Assembly (NCBI GenBank): GCA_040235375.1
Contig: JBECKQ010000194.1
Coordinates: 1-5,797 of the forward strand
Direction of reading: 5' to 3'
DNA length: 5,797 nt
Source of the DNA: JBECKQ01 sp040235375
GTDB lineage: Bacteria > Planctomycetota > Phycisphaerae > UBA1845
Part shown: piece by piece, positions 1 through 4,255 of the stretch
How positions within the stretch are numbered: position 1 is the stretch's first letter
Layout of the letters: each line of letters begins with the position of its first letter
Notes under the pieces: model-generated
Told to the model about the DNA's origin: nothing
Databases searched by the model: none
What the model saw: only the letters and a program-made list of their open reading frames with translations
Translations under genes and position numbers: made by a program

Positions 1-63
1 TTGATTCGCCCGCGTCCCGTATTCCCCTATGTCCCCAGGCATTTGACGCTTGAGCGGCGACAC

Positions 64-103
64 TACCCCCCTCCCTCGCAGGGAGGGGCAGGGGGAGGGT
101 TTC
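64..103 (+). repeat. G-rich palindromic intergenic repeat, copy 1
   Basis: Nearly identical to 1144-1182, in the same orientation. It contains a perfect 9-bp stem with a CGC loop (CCCCTCCCT at 68-76, AGGGAGGGG at 80-88). Four G-runs follow in close succession (81-83, 85-88, 91-95, 97-99), which fit the usual G-quadruplex spacing. The similarity continues weakly past the TTTC edge into an 'aaaagcgcgac' tail. It lies about 70 bases beyond the stop codon of the minus-strand corrinoid gene, so its transcript could fold there as a 3' structure. That role is inference; the repeat itself is seen directly. Confidence 0.8.
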
Positions 104-160
104 AAAAGCGCGACAAACGTTCATACGCCAGCGACCGAGCCCGATTCGATCCGCCGGATG

Positions 161-194
161 ACTTTCGCACATTCTCACTTTCTCGCTTTCCCAC
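161..194 (-). repeat. GTGGGAAA/GTGCGAAAGT repeat, copy overlapping the corrinoid gene 3' end
   Basis: Read on the minus strand this stretch contains GTGGGAAA, then CGAGAA, then GTGCGAAAGT. The same three blocks appear in order at 970-998 on the plus strand, so the two copies are inverted relative to each other and bracket the corrinoid gene. The copies differ by a 9-10 base insertion between the second and third blocks. This copy encodes the last residues (SGKARK and stop) of the corrinoid protein, so the repeat may have replaced or extended the original C-terminus. Confidence 0.55.
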
Positions 195-891
195 TCTCGC
201 CCGCCGGCACCAGCCGATCCAGCAGCTCGACCGCCTCGCTCGGGTTCGAAGCGTACCCGCTCGCCCCGATCTCGTCCGCGTAGCTCTGCGAAACCGGCGC
301 CCCGCCGATCAGCACGATCAGCTCCGGATACGCTTCGCGCAGTCGGGCGATGATCTCGCCCATGTTGATCATCGTCGTGGTCAGCAGCGCGGACAGCCCG
401 ACGACGTGCGGCTCGTCGTGCGTCTGAAGCGCCTCCAGAAACTTCTCCGCCGGGCAATCGACGCCGAGATCGACCACCTGCCAGCCCGCGCCCTCGACCA
501 CGATCCCGACGAGGTTCTTGCCGATGTCGTGCAGATCGCCCGCCACCGTCCCGATGATGAACACGCCGCGCTTCCGCCGCGCCTCGCCGGCCAGCAGCGG
601 ACCCAGCCGGGCCACGCCCGCCTTCATCGCCCGCGCCGCGATCAGCACCTCCGGCACGTAGATCTCGTTCGCCGCGAACCGCCGGCCGATGACCTGCATC
701 CCCGCCATCAGCCCCGCTTCCAGTATCTCCTGCGGCCCGACTCCCGCCTCGATCGCCTCGGCCACCAGCTCGACCACCCCAGCCTGCCCCTTCGACCCCG
801 GCGGAATATCCGTATCCGCGTTGGCCTTGCCGGCCTGCACCGCTCCGGTGATGCGCTCGAGCAACTCCCGCGATTGATTCTGCGACGTCAT
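175..891 (-). CDS. Corrinoid (cobalamin-binding) methyltransferase protein, MtaC/MtbC-like
   Basis: The 238-residue product resembles the small corrinoid proteins that carry a methyl group on cobalamin between a substrate-specific methyltransferase and an acceptor methyltransferase. It would act in the cytoplasm. Residues about 35-100 form the helical cap domain typical of the family. Residues about 108-228 form the Rossmann-like B12 domain. The lower-ligand motif DxHxxG is present as D119-L-H121-D-I-G124, followed by KNLV. The family's SALLTTTM block is at 167-174 and the IGGAPV block at 195-200. The ATG start is supported by an AGGAG 9-11 bases upstream. Two oddities: residues 22-33 (NADTDIPPG region) look like a small insertion, and the C-terminus falls inside an intergenic-type repeat. 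No methyltransferase, reductive activator or B12 gene lies in view, so its substrate cannot be told (methylamines, methanol, O-demethylation or another). The family is secure; the specific symbol is not. Confidence 0.93.
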   Translation of the reverse strand: MTSQNQSRELLERITGAVQAGKANADTDIPPGSKGQAGVVELVAEAIEAGVGPQEILEAGLMAGMQVIGRRFAANEIYVPEVLIAARAMKAGVARLGPLLAGEARRKRGVFIIGTVAGDLHDIGKNLVGIVVEGAGWQVVDLGVDCPAEKFLEALQTHDEPHVVGLSALLTTTMINMGEIIARLREAYPELIVLIGGAPVSQSYADEIGASGYASNPSEAVELLDRLVPAGESGKARK

Positions 892-901
892 GCGCTCTGA
901 T

Positions 902-908
902 TCTCCTG
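902..908 (-). promoter_or_regulatory. Ribosome-binding site of the corrinoid gene
   Basis: The minus strand reads CAGGAGA here, a strong Shine-Dalgarno match placed correctly ahead of the ATG at 891. It fixes the start. Its upstream edge is shared with the inverted repeat at 906-940. Confidence 0.8.
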
Positions 909-940
909 CACGTAGGATTCCGACTGCACCTTACGTGCAG
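906..940. promoter_or_regulatory. Inverted repeat CTGCACGTA-N17-TACGTGCAG ahead of the corrinoid gene
   Basis: Perfect 9-base arms lie at 906-914 and 932-940. Allowing a bulged base at 931, the stem extends by two more pairs (915-916 with 929-930). The arm nearest the gene touches the ribosome-binding site. It could be an operator for a dimeric regulator, or an RNA hairpin that limits ribosome access. Spacing and symmetry are seen directly; either function is inference. I saw no convincing cobalamin-riboswitch core nearby. Confidence 0.55.
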
Positions 941-969
941 TGTATCGCAGGCTCCGCCAAAGTGTGAAC

Positions 970-998
970 GTGGGAAAATCGAGAACGTGCGAAAGTGA
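970..998 (+). repeat. GTGGGAAA/GTGCGAAAGT repeat, upstream copy
   Basis: The blocks GTGGGAAA (970-977), CGAGAA (980-985) and GTGCGAAAGT (987-996) match, in opposite orientation, the blocks at the 3' end of the corrinoid gene (161-194). Together the two copies look like loose inverted ends around the gene, about 840 bases apart. Confidence 0.55.
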
Positions 999-1017
999 AA
1001 AATCCGCGCTGCGGATT
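998..1017 (-). terminator. Possible intrinsic terminator (hairpin with short T-run)
   Basis: A perfect 7-bp stem, AATCCGC (1001-1007) with GCGGATT (1011-1017) and a 3-base loop. On the minus strand the stem is followed directly by T residues, making five Ts in a row. It could end transcription coming from the 1313-1876 gene and separate that gene from the corrinoid gene. The T-run is short, so this is tentative. Confidence 0.35.
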
Positions 1018-1045
1018 CGCGATGTCTGACCGGCGCCTCGAGTGG

Positions 1046-1064
1046 CACGGGCATCTTGCCCGTG
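1046..1064. repeat. CACGGGC-ATCTT-GCCCGTG palindrome
   Basis: A perfect 7-bp stem with a 5-base loop, preceded by GAGTGG. Hairpins with this CACGGGC/GCCCGTG core are a style of intergenic repeat I associate with planctomycete genomes. Only one full copy lies in this window, so its repeat status here rests on recollection. Confidence 0.5.
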
Positions 1065-1143
1065 ATTCGCAAGTTGGAACCCCGCGCCAAAGCGGCGAAC
1101 CGCCCTCGAGCGCCGCCGCCGGCCCAGCAGCGCCGAATCCCGT

Positions 1144-1182
1144 AACCCCCTCCCTCGCAGGGAGGGGCCGGGGGAGGGTTTC
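1144..1182 (+). repeat. G-rich palindromic intergenic repeat, copy 2
   Basis: Same element as 64-103: stem CCCCTCCCT (1147-1155) with AGGGAGGGG (1159-1167), then G-runs at 1160-1162, 1164-1167, 1170-1174 and 1176-1178. Differences from copy 1 are one fewer C in the leading run and CCG in place of CAG. The two copies stand as direct repeats about 1080 bases apart, either side of the corrinoid gene. Confidence 0.8.
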
Positions 1183-1250
1183 TCGAAAACGCGACGGTCT
1201 ACACGCGCGCAACCATTCTTGAACGGCGAAACCGCGCGCCGCGATATGTC

Positions 1251-1290
1251 CGCCCGAAGGGCGCGCGAATGTAGCCAGGGACTTCAGTCC
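1251..1290 (+). repeat. Two-hairpin intergenic element, copy 1
   Basis: The order is hairpin CGCCC-GAA-GGGCG (1251-1263), linker, the string GAATGTAGCCA (1267-1277), then hairpin GGACT-TC-AGTCC (1279-1290). The same order of parts recurs at 2690-2745 with different stem bases but matching pairs. This points to an element conserved for structure. It lies just past the stop codon of the minus-strand gene at 1313. Confidence 0.6.
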
Positions 1291-1312
1291 TCTCTCCGCC
1301 GCTCCCCGCCCG

Positions 1313-1876
1313 CTACCAGATCACCCGAATTACGAGCATCACCGCGGCCGCTGCGGCTGTCCCGATGAGGAACCCTTTCACCACCCCCCACGGCGAGAAC
1401 CGCTCGCCGCCGCGCTCCGCGCTATCCGGACGCTGCACCACCGGCAGCGCCCGCATCGTCCGATGCCCGTTGCCGTTGCTTCGCCCGTTGACGCCGCGCA
1501 TCACGACCGGCACCGGCTTCGCCTGATCGCCGTTCGTGCCGTTGCGCGGAACGACCGGCGCCGTCTCCTCCTGTGCGACCAGCTTCTCGAGTTCCTCGAT
1601 GGGCGCCTCGACGCACTCGACCGGCTCGCCGGCCTCCGACTCCAGGTCGCCGCTTTCGAGGATCGCCGCGGCCAGCGTCGAGTCCGACAGGTGGTCGGCC
1701 AGTTGCGGCGACCCGAAGCGGACGGGGATTTTCCGCAGCTCGCGTGCATCCCGCAGATCGCCCTCGCTGAAGAACTGCTCGATGAGCATGTCGTCGAATT
1801 CGAGTTGTGCCCGGTCGCGGCTGCGGGACGCCCGCGCCCGGCCGTACTCCGACTTGTGTCTTCTGATTCGTCCCAC
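1313..1876 (-). CDS. Unrecognised protein with basic N-terminus and C-terminal membrane anchor
   Basis: I do not recognise this 187-residue protein. The GTG start is chosen because AAGGAGG lies exactly 7 bases upstream; longer in-frame starts have no such site. Residues 1-22 are rich in Arg and Lys (GRIRRHK, RARASRSR). Residues about 25-80 are helical and acidic, with the stretch FDDMLIEQFFSEGDLRDARE. Residues about 84-106 are Glu-rich. Residues about 107-160 are a Pro/Asn/Gly-rich linker that looks disordered. Residues about 163-186 form a single hydrophobic helix (GVVKGFLIGTAAAAAVMLVI) ending three residues from the C-terminus. This pattern fits a tail-anchored protein with its bulk in the cytoplasm. 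The basic N-terminus might contact nucleic acid, but that is a guess. It is transcribed divergently from the 2153 gene. Confidence 0.75.
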   Translation of the reverse strand: MGRIRRHKSEYGRARASRSRDRAQLEFDDMLIEQFFSEGDLRDARELRKIPVRFGSPQLADHLSDSTLAAAILESGDLESEAGEPVECVEAPIEELEKLVAQEETAPVVPRNGTNGDQAKPVPVVMRGVNGRSNGNGHRTMRALPVVQRPDSAERGGERFSPWGVVKGFLIGTAAAAAVMLVIRVIW

Positions 1877-1883
1877 GTGCAGG

Positions 1884-1890
1884 CCTCCTT
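1884..1890 (-). promoter_or_regulatory. Ribosome-binding site deciding the GTG start
   Basis: The minus strand reads AAGGAGG, a near-perfect Shine-Dalgarno site, 7 bases before GTG at 1876. It moves the start 21 codons inward from the longest in-frame start at 1939. Confidence 0.85.
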
Positions 1891-1906
1891 GCCACAGCGT
1901 GACGAG

Positions 1907-1930
1907 ACCGGCCGCACGCTGCCGGCCGGT
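1907..1930 (-). promoter_or_regulatory. Hairpin in the likely 5' leader of the 1313-1876 gene
   Basis: ACCGGCC (1907-1913) and GGCCGGT (1924-1930) form a perfect 7-bp stem with a 10-base loop. It ends 16 bases upstream of the ribosome-binding site. It could be a leader hairpin or an operator; no function can be assigned. Confidence 0.35.
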
Positions 1931-2140
1931 TCCCTCCACCGGTCGAAGGAATCGGCGCGCGCCCCGCGAAACAACCAGCGAAAATCACACGAATCCCCCC
2001 GCTTCAAGCAACACTTTGCCCACTCCCCCCATCTTGACGCCCACCCACCCCGGCATGTCTGGCGTCTTGCCCGACGGTGCTGGTAGCATGAGTCGAATGA
2101 TCGACCGACGCAGCCCTGCCGCTTGATGCTGTCGCGGCCC
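1931..2140. other. Divergent spacer, no gene seen
   Basis: This stretch separates the leader of the minus-strand gene from the ribosome-binding site of the plus-strand gene. Both promoters should lie here, but I see no -35/-10 pair I could defend. Frames running through it on both strands have skewed composition and no ribosome-binding site, and are not counted as genes. Confidence 0.5.
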
Positions 2141-2145
2141 GGAGG
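2141..2145 (+). promoter_or_regulatory. Ribosome-binding site deciding the TTG start
   Basis: GGAGG (continuing to GGAGGA) lies 7 bases before TTG at 2153. The alternative in-frame TTG at 2123 and ATG at 2126 have no such site, so the later start is preferred. Confidence 0.75.
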
Positions 2146-2152
2146 AATCGGG

Positions 2153-2611
2153 TTGACAGAACAGATTTACAGGTCGAGAAGGAGGAAGCTCTACGCAATA
2201 CTCGCAATCGTGTTTGGTCTTTGCGTCCTGTCCGCCCTGTTGCCGTCCCAATACAAGCATCACGAGACCAAGAACGCCGCGCCGGCGGAGATTAGACACA
2301 GGCTCCTGGCGGTGGCCGCGGCCACGCGCGCGTATTCGCTCGAAAACGGCATCGCCCCCGTATCGCTGGACGACATTAGAGGTATGCCGCCGCTGAACTC
2401 GAGAGAGGTGAACCTCGCCGACATTATCTACACGCCGGAGTTCTTGGGCAGCCCGCGCACCTTACTGGCCTATGCTCCCGTTGCTGAAAGCGACAAGATA
2501 GCGGTGCTGTATTTCTTCACGGACCGTGTGGTGCTGCTTTCCAAAGAGGAACTGGAGGCGGAGTTGGCCCGCATGCGAATTAGGCAAGAGGAAAGACACA
2601 CAAGCGACTGA
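2153..2611 (+). CDS. Small membrane-anchored protein, faintly pseudopilin-like
   Basis: The product is 152 residues and is not recognised with certainty. Residues 1-12 are basic (RSRRRK), and residues about 13-31 are one membrane helix (LYAILAIVFGLCVLSALL). This gives an N-inside anchor with the rest outside the membrane. Residues about 47-77 (IRHRLLAVAAATRAYSLENG, then PVSLDDI) recall the 'helix, A..Y...NG..P.SL..L' pattern of type II secretion pseudopilins. The prepilin peptidase site (Gly before a Phe/Met-type residue and Glu at +5) is absent. The middle looks beta-rich (TLLAYAPV, IAVLYFFTDRVVLLS). Residues about 131-147 form a charged helix (KEELEAELARMRIRQEE). The start rests on the GGAGG site. 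The gene is less GC-rich than the corrinoid gene. The pseudopilin idea is a weak structural guess. Confidence 0.7.
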   Translation: MTEQIYRSRRRKLYAILAIVFGLCVLSALLPSQYKHHETKNAAPAEIRHRLLAVAAATRAYSLENGIAPVSLDDIRGMPPLNSREVNLADIIYTPEFLGSPRTLLAYAPVAESDKIAVLYFFTDRVVLLSKEELEAELARMRIRQEERHTSD

Positions 2612-2689
2612 CTGGAGTCATTCGATGGGTGTGTGTGGCCACAATGTACTGAATCACCAGCGCAACCGCGGCTACCGCGCGTCAACAAA

Positions 2690-2758
2690 GACCCCGGAGG
2701 GGTCAGGGAATGTAGCCACGGGTGGAGCCCGGACTTCCAGTCCGGACGCAACCCGTGG
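2690..2758 (+). repeat. Two-hairpin intergenic element, copy 2, with nested outer arms
   Basis: Hairpin GACCCC-GGA-GGGGTC (2690-2704) is followed by GAATGTAGCCA (2708-2718) and hairpin CCGGACT-TCC-AGTCCGG (2729-2745), in the same order as at 1251-1290. Here the second hairpin is also enclosed by outer arms CCACGGGT (2716-2723) and ACCCGTGG (2751-2758), giving a nested cruciform-like structure. The 'GTAGCCACGGGT' arm occurs again, inverted, at 3580-3591. Confidence 0.7.
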
Positions 2759-2780
2759 TAACCGTCCCGTACGAACACTC

Positions 2781-2794
2781 GCCCCGGCAGGGGC
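2781..2794. repeat. Short GCCCC-GGCA-GGGGC hairpin
   Basis: A 5-bp stem with a 4-base loop, between the two larger hairpin elements of this spacer. It shares the CCCCGG/GGGG core with its neighbours and looks like a member of the same family. Confidence 0.45.
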
Positions 2795-2882
2795 GAAGGA
2801 GCCGCGATGGTGTCGAGGCGACGCGAATTCCAATGCGCGTTACATGCGACTGACGGAGAGATAAGAACCGCGACGTTCCCCC

Positions 2883-2895
2883 GCCCCTCCGGGGC
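2883..2895 (-). repeat. Inverted GCCCC-GGA-GGGGC hairpin
   Basis: On the minus strand this reads GCCCCGGAGGGGC followed by GGGGGAACGT. That resembles the start of the 2690 element (GACCCCGGAGGGGTC followed by AGGGAATGT). The 2690-2895 block is therefore bounded by two inverted, related hairpins. Confidence 0.55.
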
Positions 2896-2975
2896 TGTCA
2901 TGTCGTTTCGATGTGTACTGGACGTGGATGGTGCGCGCCAACAAGGCCTGATTTGACGAGGCTGGAACGCCAGGA

Positions 2976-3491
2976 ATGGACGTCCTCACAAATCTTCACG
3001 AACGCCTGCGTGCAGAACTATCCGCGCTTGCGCTCGAGAGCGGATTCCAGCAAGAGCCGAAGAAGTTCGTGCGTGCTCGGCACTGCTACCATCGATGGTC
3101 GCGGCAGGCGAGTTGGAAAACCGAAGCGATCGACCTCGTCTACAAAGTCCGTTGGCAACAATGGTTCTACACCAGCGTTGGTATATATATGCCCCCGCTC
3201 CCCGGTTTTGAGGAACTCGCGGAGGACCTGTTCGACGGGTATTCGCCAGGTACATACCGAACCGGGCGGGGCGTTGGTGCAATGTTGACGCTCCAAACGC
3301 GGCGAGTGACCAGACGCGTCTTGCGAGATGTAAGAAACGCTCTGCCATGGTTTGGAAACTTCACATCGCCACGCAGTTGCCTCGATCGACTGGAGCGAGG
3401 CGAAACGATTTTCGCATTTGCCCGGGGCCCGGCGATCGTCGCACGCATCGAGTGGTTGAAGGCTCTGAGCGACGACGGTTCCGATGAGTGA
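2976..3491 (+). CDS. Unrecognised soluble protein (171 aa)
   Basis: I do not recognise this protein. It has no signal peptide or membrane helix, so it is probably cytoplasmic. Residues 1-30 look helical (LTNLHERLRAELSALALESGF). Residues about 31-75 then alternate charged and aromatic residues (FVRARHCYHRW, IDLVYKVRWQQWFYTSVGIYM) as in beta strands. This plan, a helix then 'GF....FVR' then strands ending in 'VGI', loosely recalls small DUF4304-like proteins, but the match is not good enough to name it. Residues about 105-125 are Arg-rich (TRRVTRRVLRDVR). There is no strong ribosome-binding site: GAGG lies 14 bases upstream of the ATG, and a GGA directly abuts it. The start is therefore less certain. 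Its GC content is clearly lower than that of the corrinoid gene. No neighbour suggests a function. Confidence 0.65.
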   Translation: MDVLTNLHERLRAELSALALESGFQQEPKKFVRARHCYHRWSRQASWKTEAIDLVYKVRWQQWFYTSVGIYMPPLPGFEELAEDLFDGYSPGTYRTGRGVGAMLTLQTRRVTRRVLRDVRNALPWFGNFTSPRSCLDRLERGETIFAFARGPAIVARIEWLKALSDDGSDE

Positions 3492-3498
3492 CCATCGG
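3481..3498 (+). terminator. Hairpin around the stop codon of the 2976-3491 gene
   Basis: CCGATG (3481-3486) pairs with CATCGG (3493-3498), and the TGA stop sits in the 6-base loop. No T-run follows, so it is at best a weak terminator or an mRNA 3' end structure. Confidence 0.3.
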
Positions 3499-3534
3499 CA
3501 TTTGTGCGCGACTACACGCGGCAATGGGAGATAG

Positions 3535-3549
3535 CCCGAGGCGCTCGGG
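3535..3549. repeat. CCCGAG-GCG-CTCGGG hairpin
   Basis: A perfect 6-bp stem with a 3-base loop in the short spacer before the truncated methyltransferase copy. There is no T-run on either strand. Function unknown. Confidence 0.4.
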
Positions 3550-3579
3550 TGCGCGAGCGATCATCGACTGTGACTTGCG

Positions 3580-3613
3580 ACCCGTGGCTACGCACCGTGA
3601 TGGGGCTCGCCCC
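3580..3613 (-). repeat. Inverted fragment of the GTAGCCACGGGT element
   Basis: ACCCGTGGCTAC (3580-3591) is the reverse complement of GTAGCCACGGGT at 2712-2723. It is followed by a GGGGC-TC-GCCCC hairpin (3602-3613). The element ends two bases before the 280-base duplication begins at 3616, so it marks one edge of the rearranged segment. Confidence 0.5.
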
Positions 3614-3615
3614 CG

Positions 3616-3895
3616 CGAAGTCCTCAAATGACCACCATCATCATCCGTTCCGCCGCTTCCCTGCTCATAGTGCTCGTGCTCCTGTTCATCCCGGCCGGGC
3701 GCATCGACTGGCTCCGCGGTTGGCTCTTCCTCGGCATCCTGGCCGCGTTCGTGACGGCCACCGCCCTCTACCTCCGCCGAGTGAATCCGGAAATCTTCAT
3801 CGCCCGGCGGCGAATCCAGCCGGGCACCAAGCGCTGGGACCGCATCCTGCTCATCTTTCTGCTGGGCGCCATGATGGCGATCCTGCCTGTCGCCG
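3616..3895 (+). repeat. 280-base direct repeat, left copy (5' part of ICMT-like gene)
   Basis: Aligns without gaps to 5027-5306 at an offset of 1411 bases. It has 17 mismatches by hand count (about 94% identity). Homology starts at CGAAGTCCTCAAATG, 12 bases before the start codon, and ends abruptly within codon 90. Thirteen differences are silent and four change a residue (L/V, I/V, T/S, Q/H). Confidence 0.92.
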
Positions 3896-4014
3896 CCCCT
3901 GTCCGCGTACATACGGCCGCCGCATCGCCGGACTACTTCACGTTCTCCAGCAGCGCGAAACTCTGCGGTTGCGGCTCTTCATCCTTGTGGAACAGCGGGG
4001 AAGCCTTGCTCTGA
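3628..4014 (+). pseudogene. Truncated copy of the ICMT-like methyltransferase gene
   Basis: The first 89 codons match the intact gene at 5039-5707. They cover the first three membrane helices and the NPEIFIARRRI loop. At codon 90 the match stops. The frame runs on for 39 unrelated residues, rich in Ser, Ala and Cys, to TGA at 4012-4014. The whole catalytic half is missing, including the RHPxY motif and the C-terminal Glu and Tyr region, so the product cannot be an active methyltransferase. A stable three-helix membrane peptide cannot be excluded. There is no ribosome-binding site ahead of the ATG, as for the intact copy. Because the differences are mostly silent, the gene was probably functional for some time before it was broken, or it came from a related genome. 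I treat it as a pseudogene. Confidence 0.85.
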
Positions 4015-4151
4015 CCGTTGGCCAAGCGGTCCTCCACCAGGGTGATCGGCTGCACGACGGCCAGCTTGAAGTCGTGTTCAAAACCCAATCGCAACTCCAT
4101 CTCGCGTGGAGGCAGGGCCACGATCAAAATCCACGCCCGTGCTCCGGTTTC
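3933..4151 (-). pseudogene. Possible 3' remnant of an unrecognised gene at the break point
   Basis: On the minus strand, from the in-frame stop at 4152-4154 down to TAG at 3933-3935, there is an open frame of 72 codons with protein-like composition. It includes WILIVALPPREMELRLGF, HDFKLAVVQPITLVED and SPLFHKDEEPQPQSFALLEN. It has no ATG start with a ribosome-binding site. A short overlapping frame from ATG 4192 to TGA 4124 (with NGRIQVNEKPEHGRGF) could be its frameshifted N-terminal side. I recognise no family. It may be the end of a gene brought in at the 3895 junction and since decayed, or it may be chance. It overlaps, on the opposite strand, the nonsense tail of the truncated methyltransferase copy. 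Confidence 0.3.
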
Positions 4152-4204
4152 TCATTGACCTGGATGCGGCCGTTTTCGTAAGATGCGCACATGAGGTGGA
4201 GAGC

Positions 4205-4223
4205 CCGGCCACACTGAGGCCGG
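4205..4223. promoter_or_regulatory. Hairpin in the leader of the PEP-CTERM gene
   Basis: CCGGCC (4205-4210) and GGCCGG (4218-4223) form a perfect 6-bp stem with a 7-base loop, 18 bases ahead of the ribosome-binding site. It could be a leader structure or an operator; nothing further can be said. Confidence 0.35.
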
Positions 4224-4241
4224 TGCAGTCTGTTCATTTCC

Positions 4242-4247
4242 GAGGGA
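4242..4247 (+). promoter_or_regulatory. Ribosome-binding site deciding the start of the PEP-CTERM gene
   Basis: GAGGGA lies 8 bases before ATG at 4256, and a signal peptide follows directly. The open frame extends upstream to 4106, but that part has no such site and would place the signal peptide internally. Confidence 0.7.
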
Positions 4248-4255
4248 GAGAAGGC

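Larger units (their letters stand above)
892..1312. other. Geneless spacer packed with palindromes
   Basis: About 420 bases between two minus-strand genes. Open frames here (for example 931-1212 minus and 995-1222 plus) run through palindromic repeats, lack a good ribosome-binding site and look like nothing known. The contents are an inverted repeat at 906-940, a GTGGGAAA repeat at 970-998, a hairpin at 1001-1017, a CACGGGC palindrome at 1046-1064, the G-rich repeat at 1144-1182 and a two-hairpin element at 1251-1290. Confidence 0.75.
2612..2975. other. Geneless repeat-rich spacer
   Basis: About 360 bases without a convincing gene. The left half holds a two-hairpin element and nested palindromes at 2690-2758. 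A smaller GCCCC-GGCA-GGGGC hairpin lies at 2781-2794, and the right end holds an inverted GCCCC/GGGGC hairpin at 2883-2895. Frames crossing it (for example 2470-2901 minus and 2526-2864 plus) run through the palindromes and look spurious. Confidence 0.7.

Noticed and set aside
1..900. A 299-codon plus-strand open frame covering the corrinoid gene
   Set aside because: It is antisense to a clear corrinoid protein, extremely rich in Arg, His, Asp and Pro, and matches no domain. It arises from high GC on the opposite strand.
892..1000. A cobalamin riboswitch ahead of the corrinoid gene
   Set aside because: I see no recognisable B12-box core, and the available leader is short. The inverted repeat at 906-940 is simpler and does not resemble that riboswitch.
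64..1182. A CRISPR array made of the repeated GC-rich palindromes
   Set aside because: Only two copies of the G-rich repeat exist, over 1 kb apart, with no regular spacers and no cas genes.
1422..2007. Alternative minus-strand frames over the 1313-1876 gene
   Set aside because: They are Arg/Gly/Ser-rich and have no ribosome-binding site. The frame ending at 1313 has balanced composition and a membrane helix.
2526..2864. A 112-codon plus-strand frame across the 2612-2975 spacer
   Set aside because: It starts inside the 2153-2611 gene in another frame, then reads through nested palindromes; there is no ribosome-binding site and no protein-like pattern.
3504..4181. A 225-codon plus-strand frame overlapping the truncated methyltransferase copy
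   Set aside because: It is the +1 shadow of the methyltransferase reading frame (His/Pro/Arg-rich). The same shadow appears at 4963-5766 over the intact copy.
4106..4255. A 50-residue upstream extension of the PEP-CTERM protein
   Set aside because: A good ribosome-binding site and signal peptide place the start at 4256. The extension would bury the signal peptide and runs through a leader hairpin.
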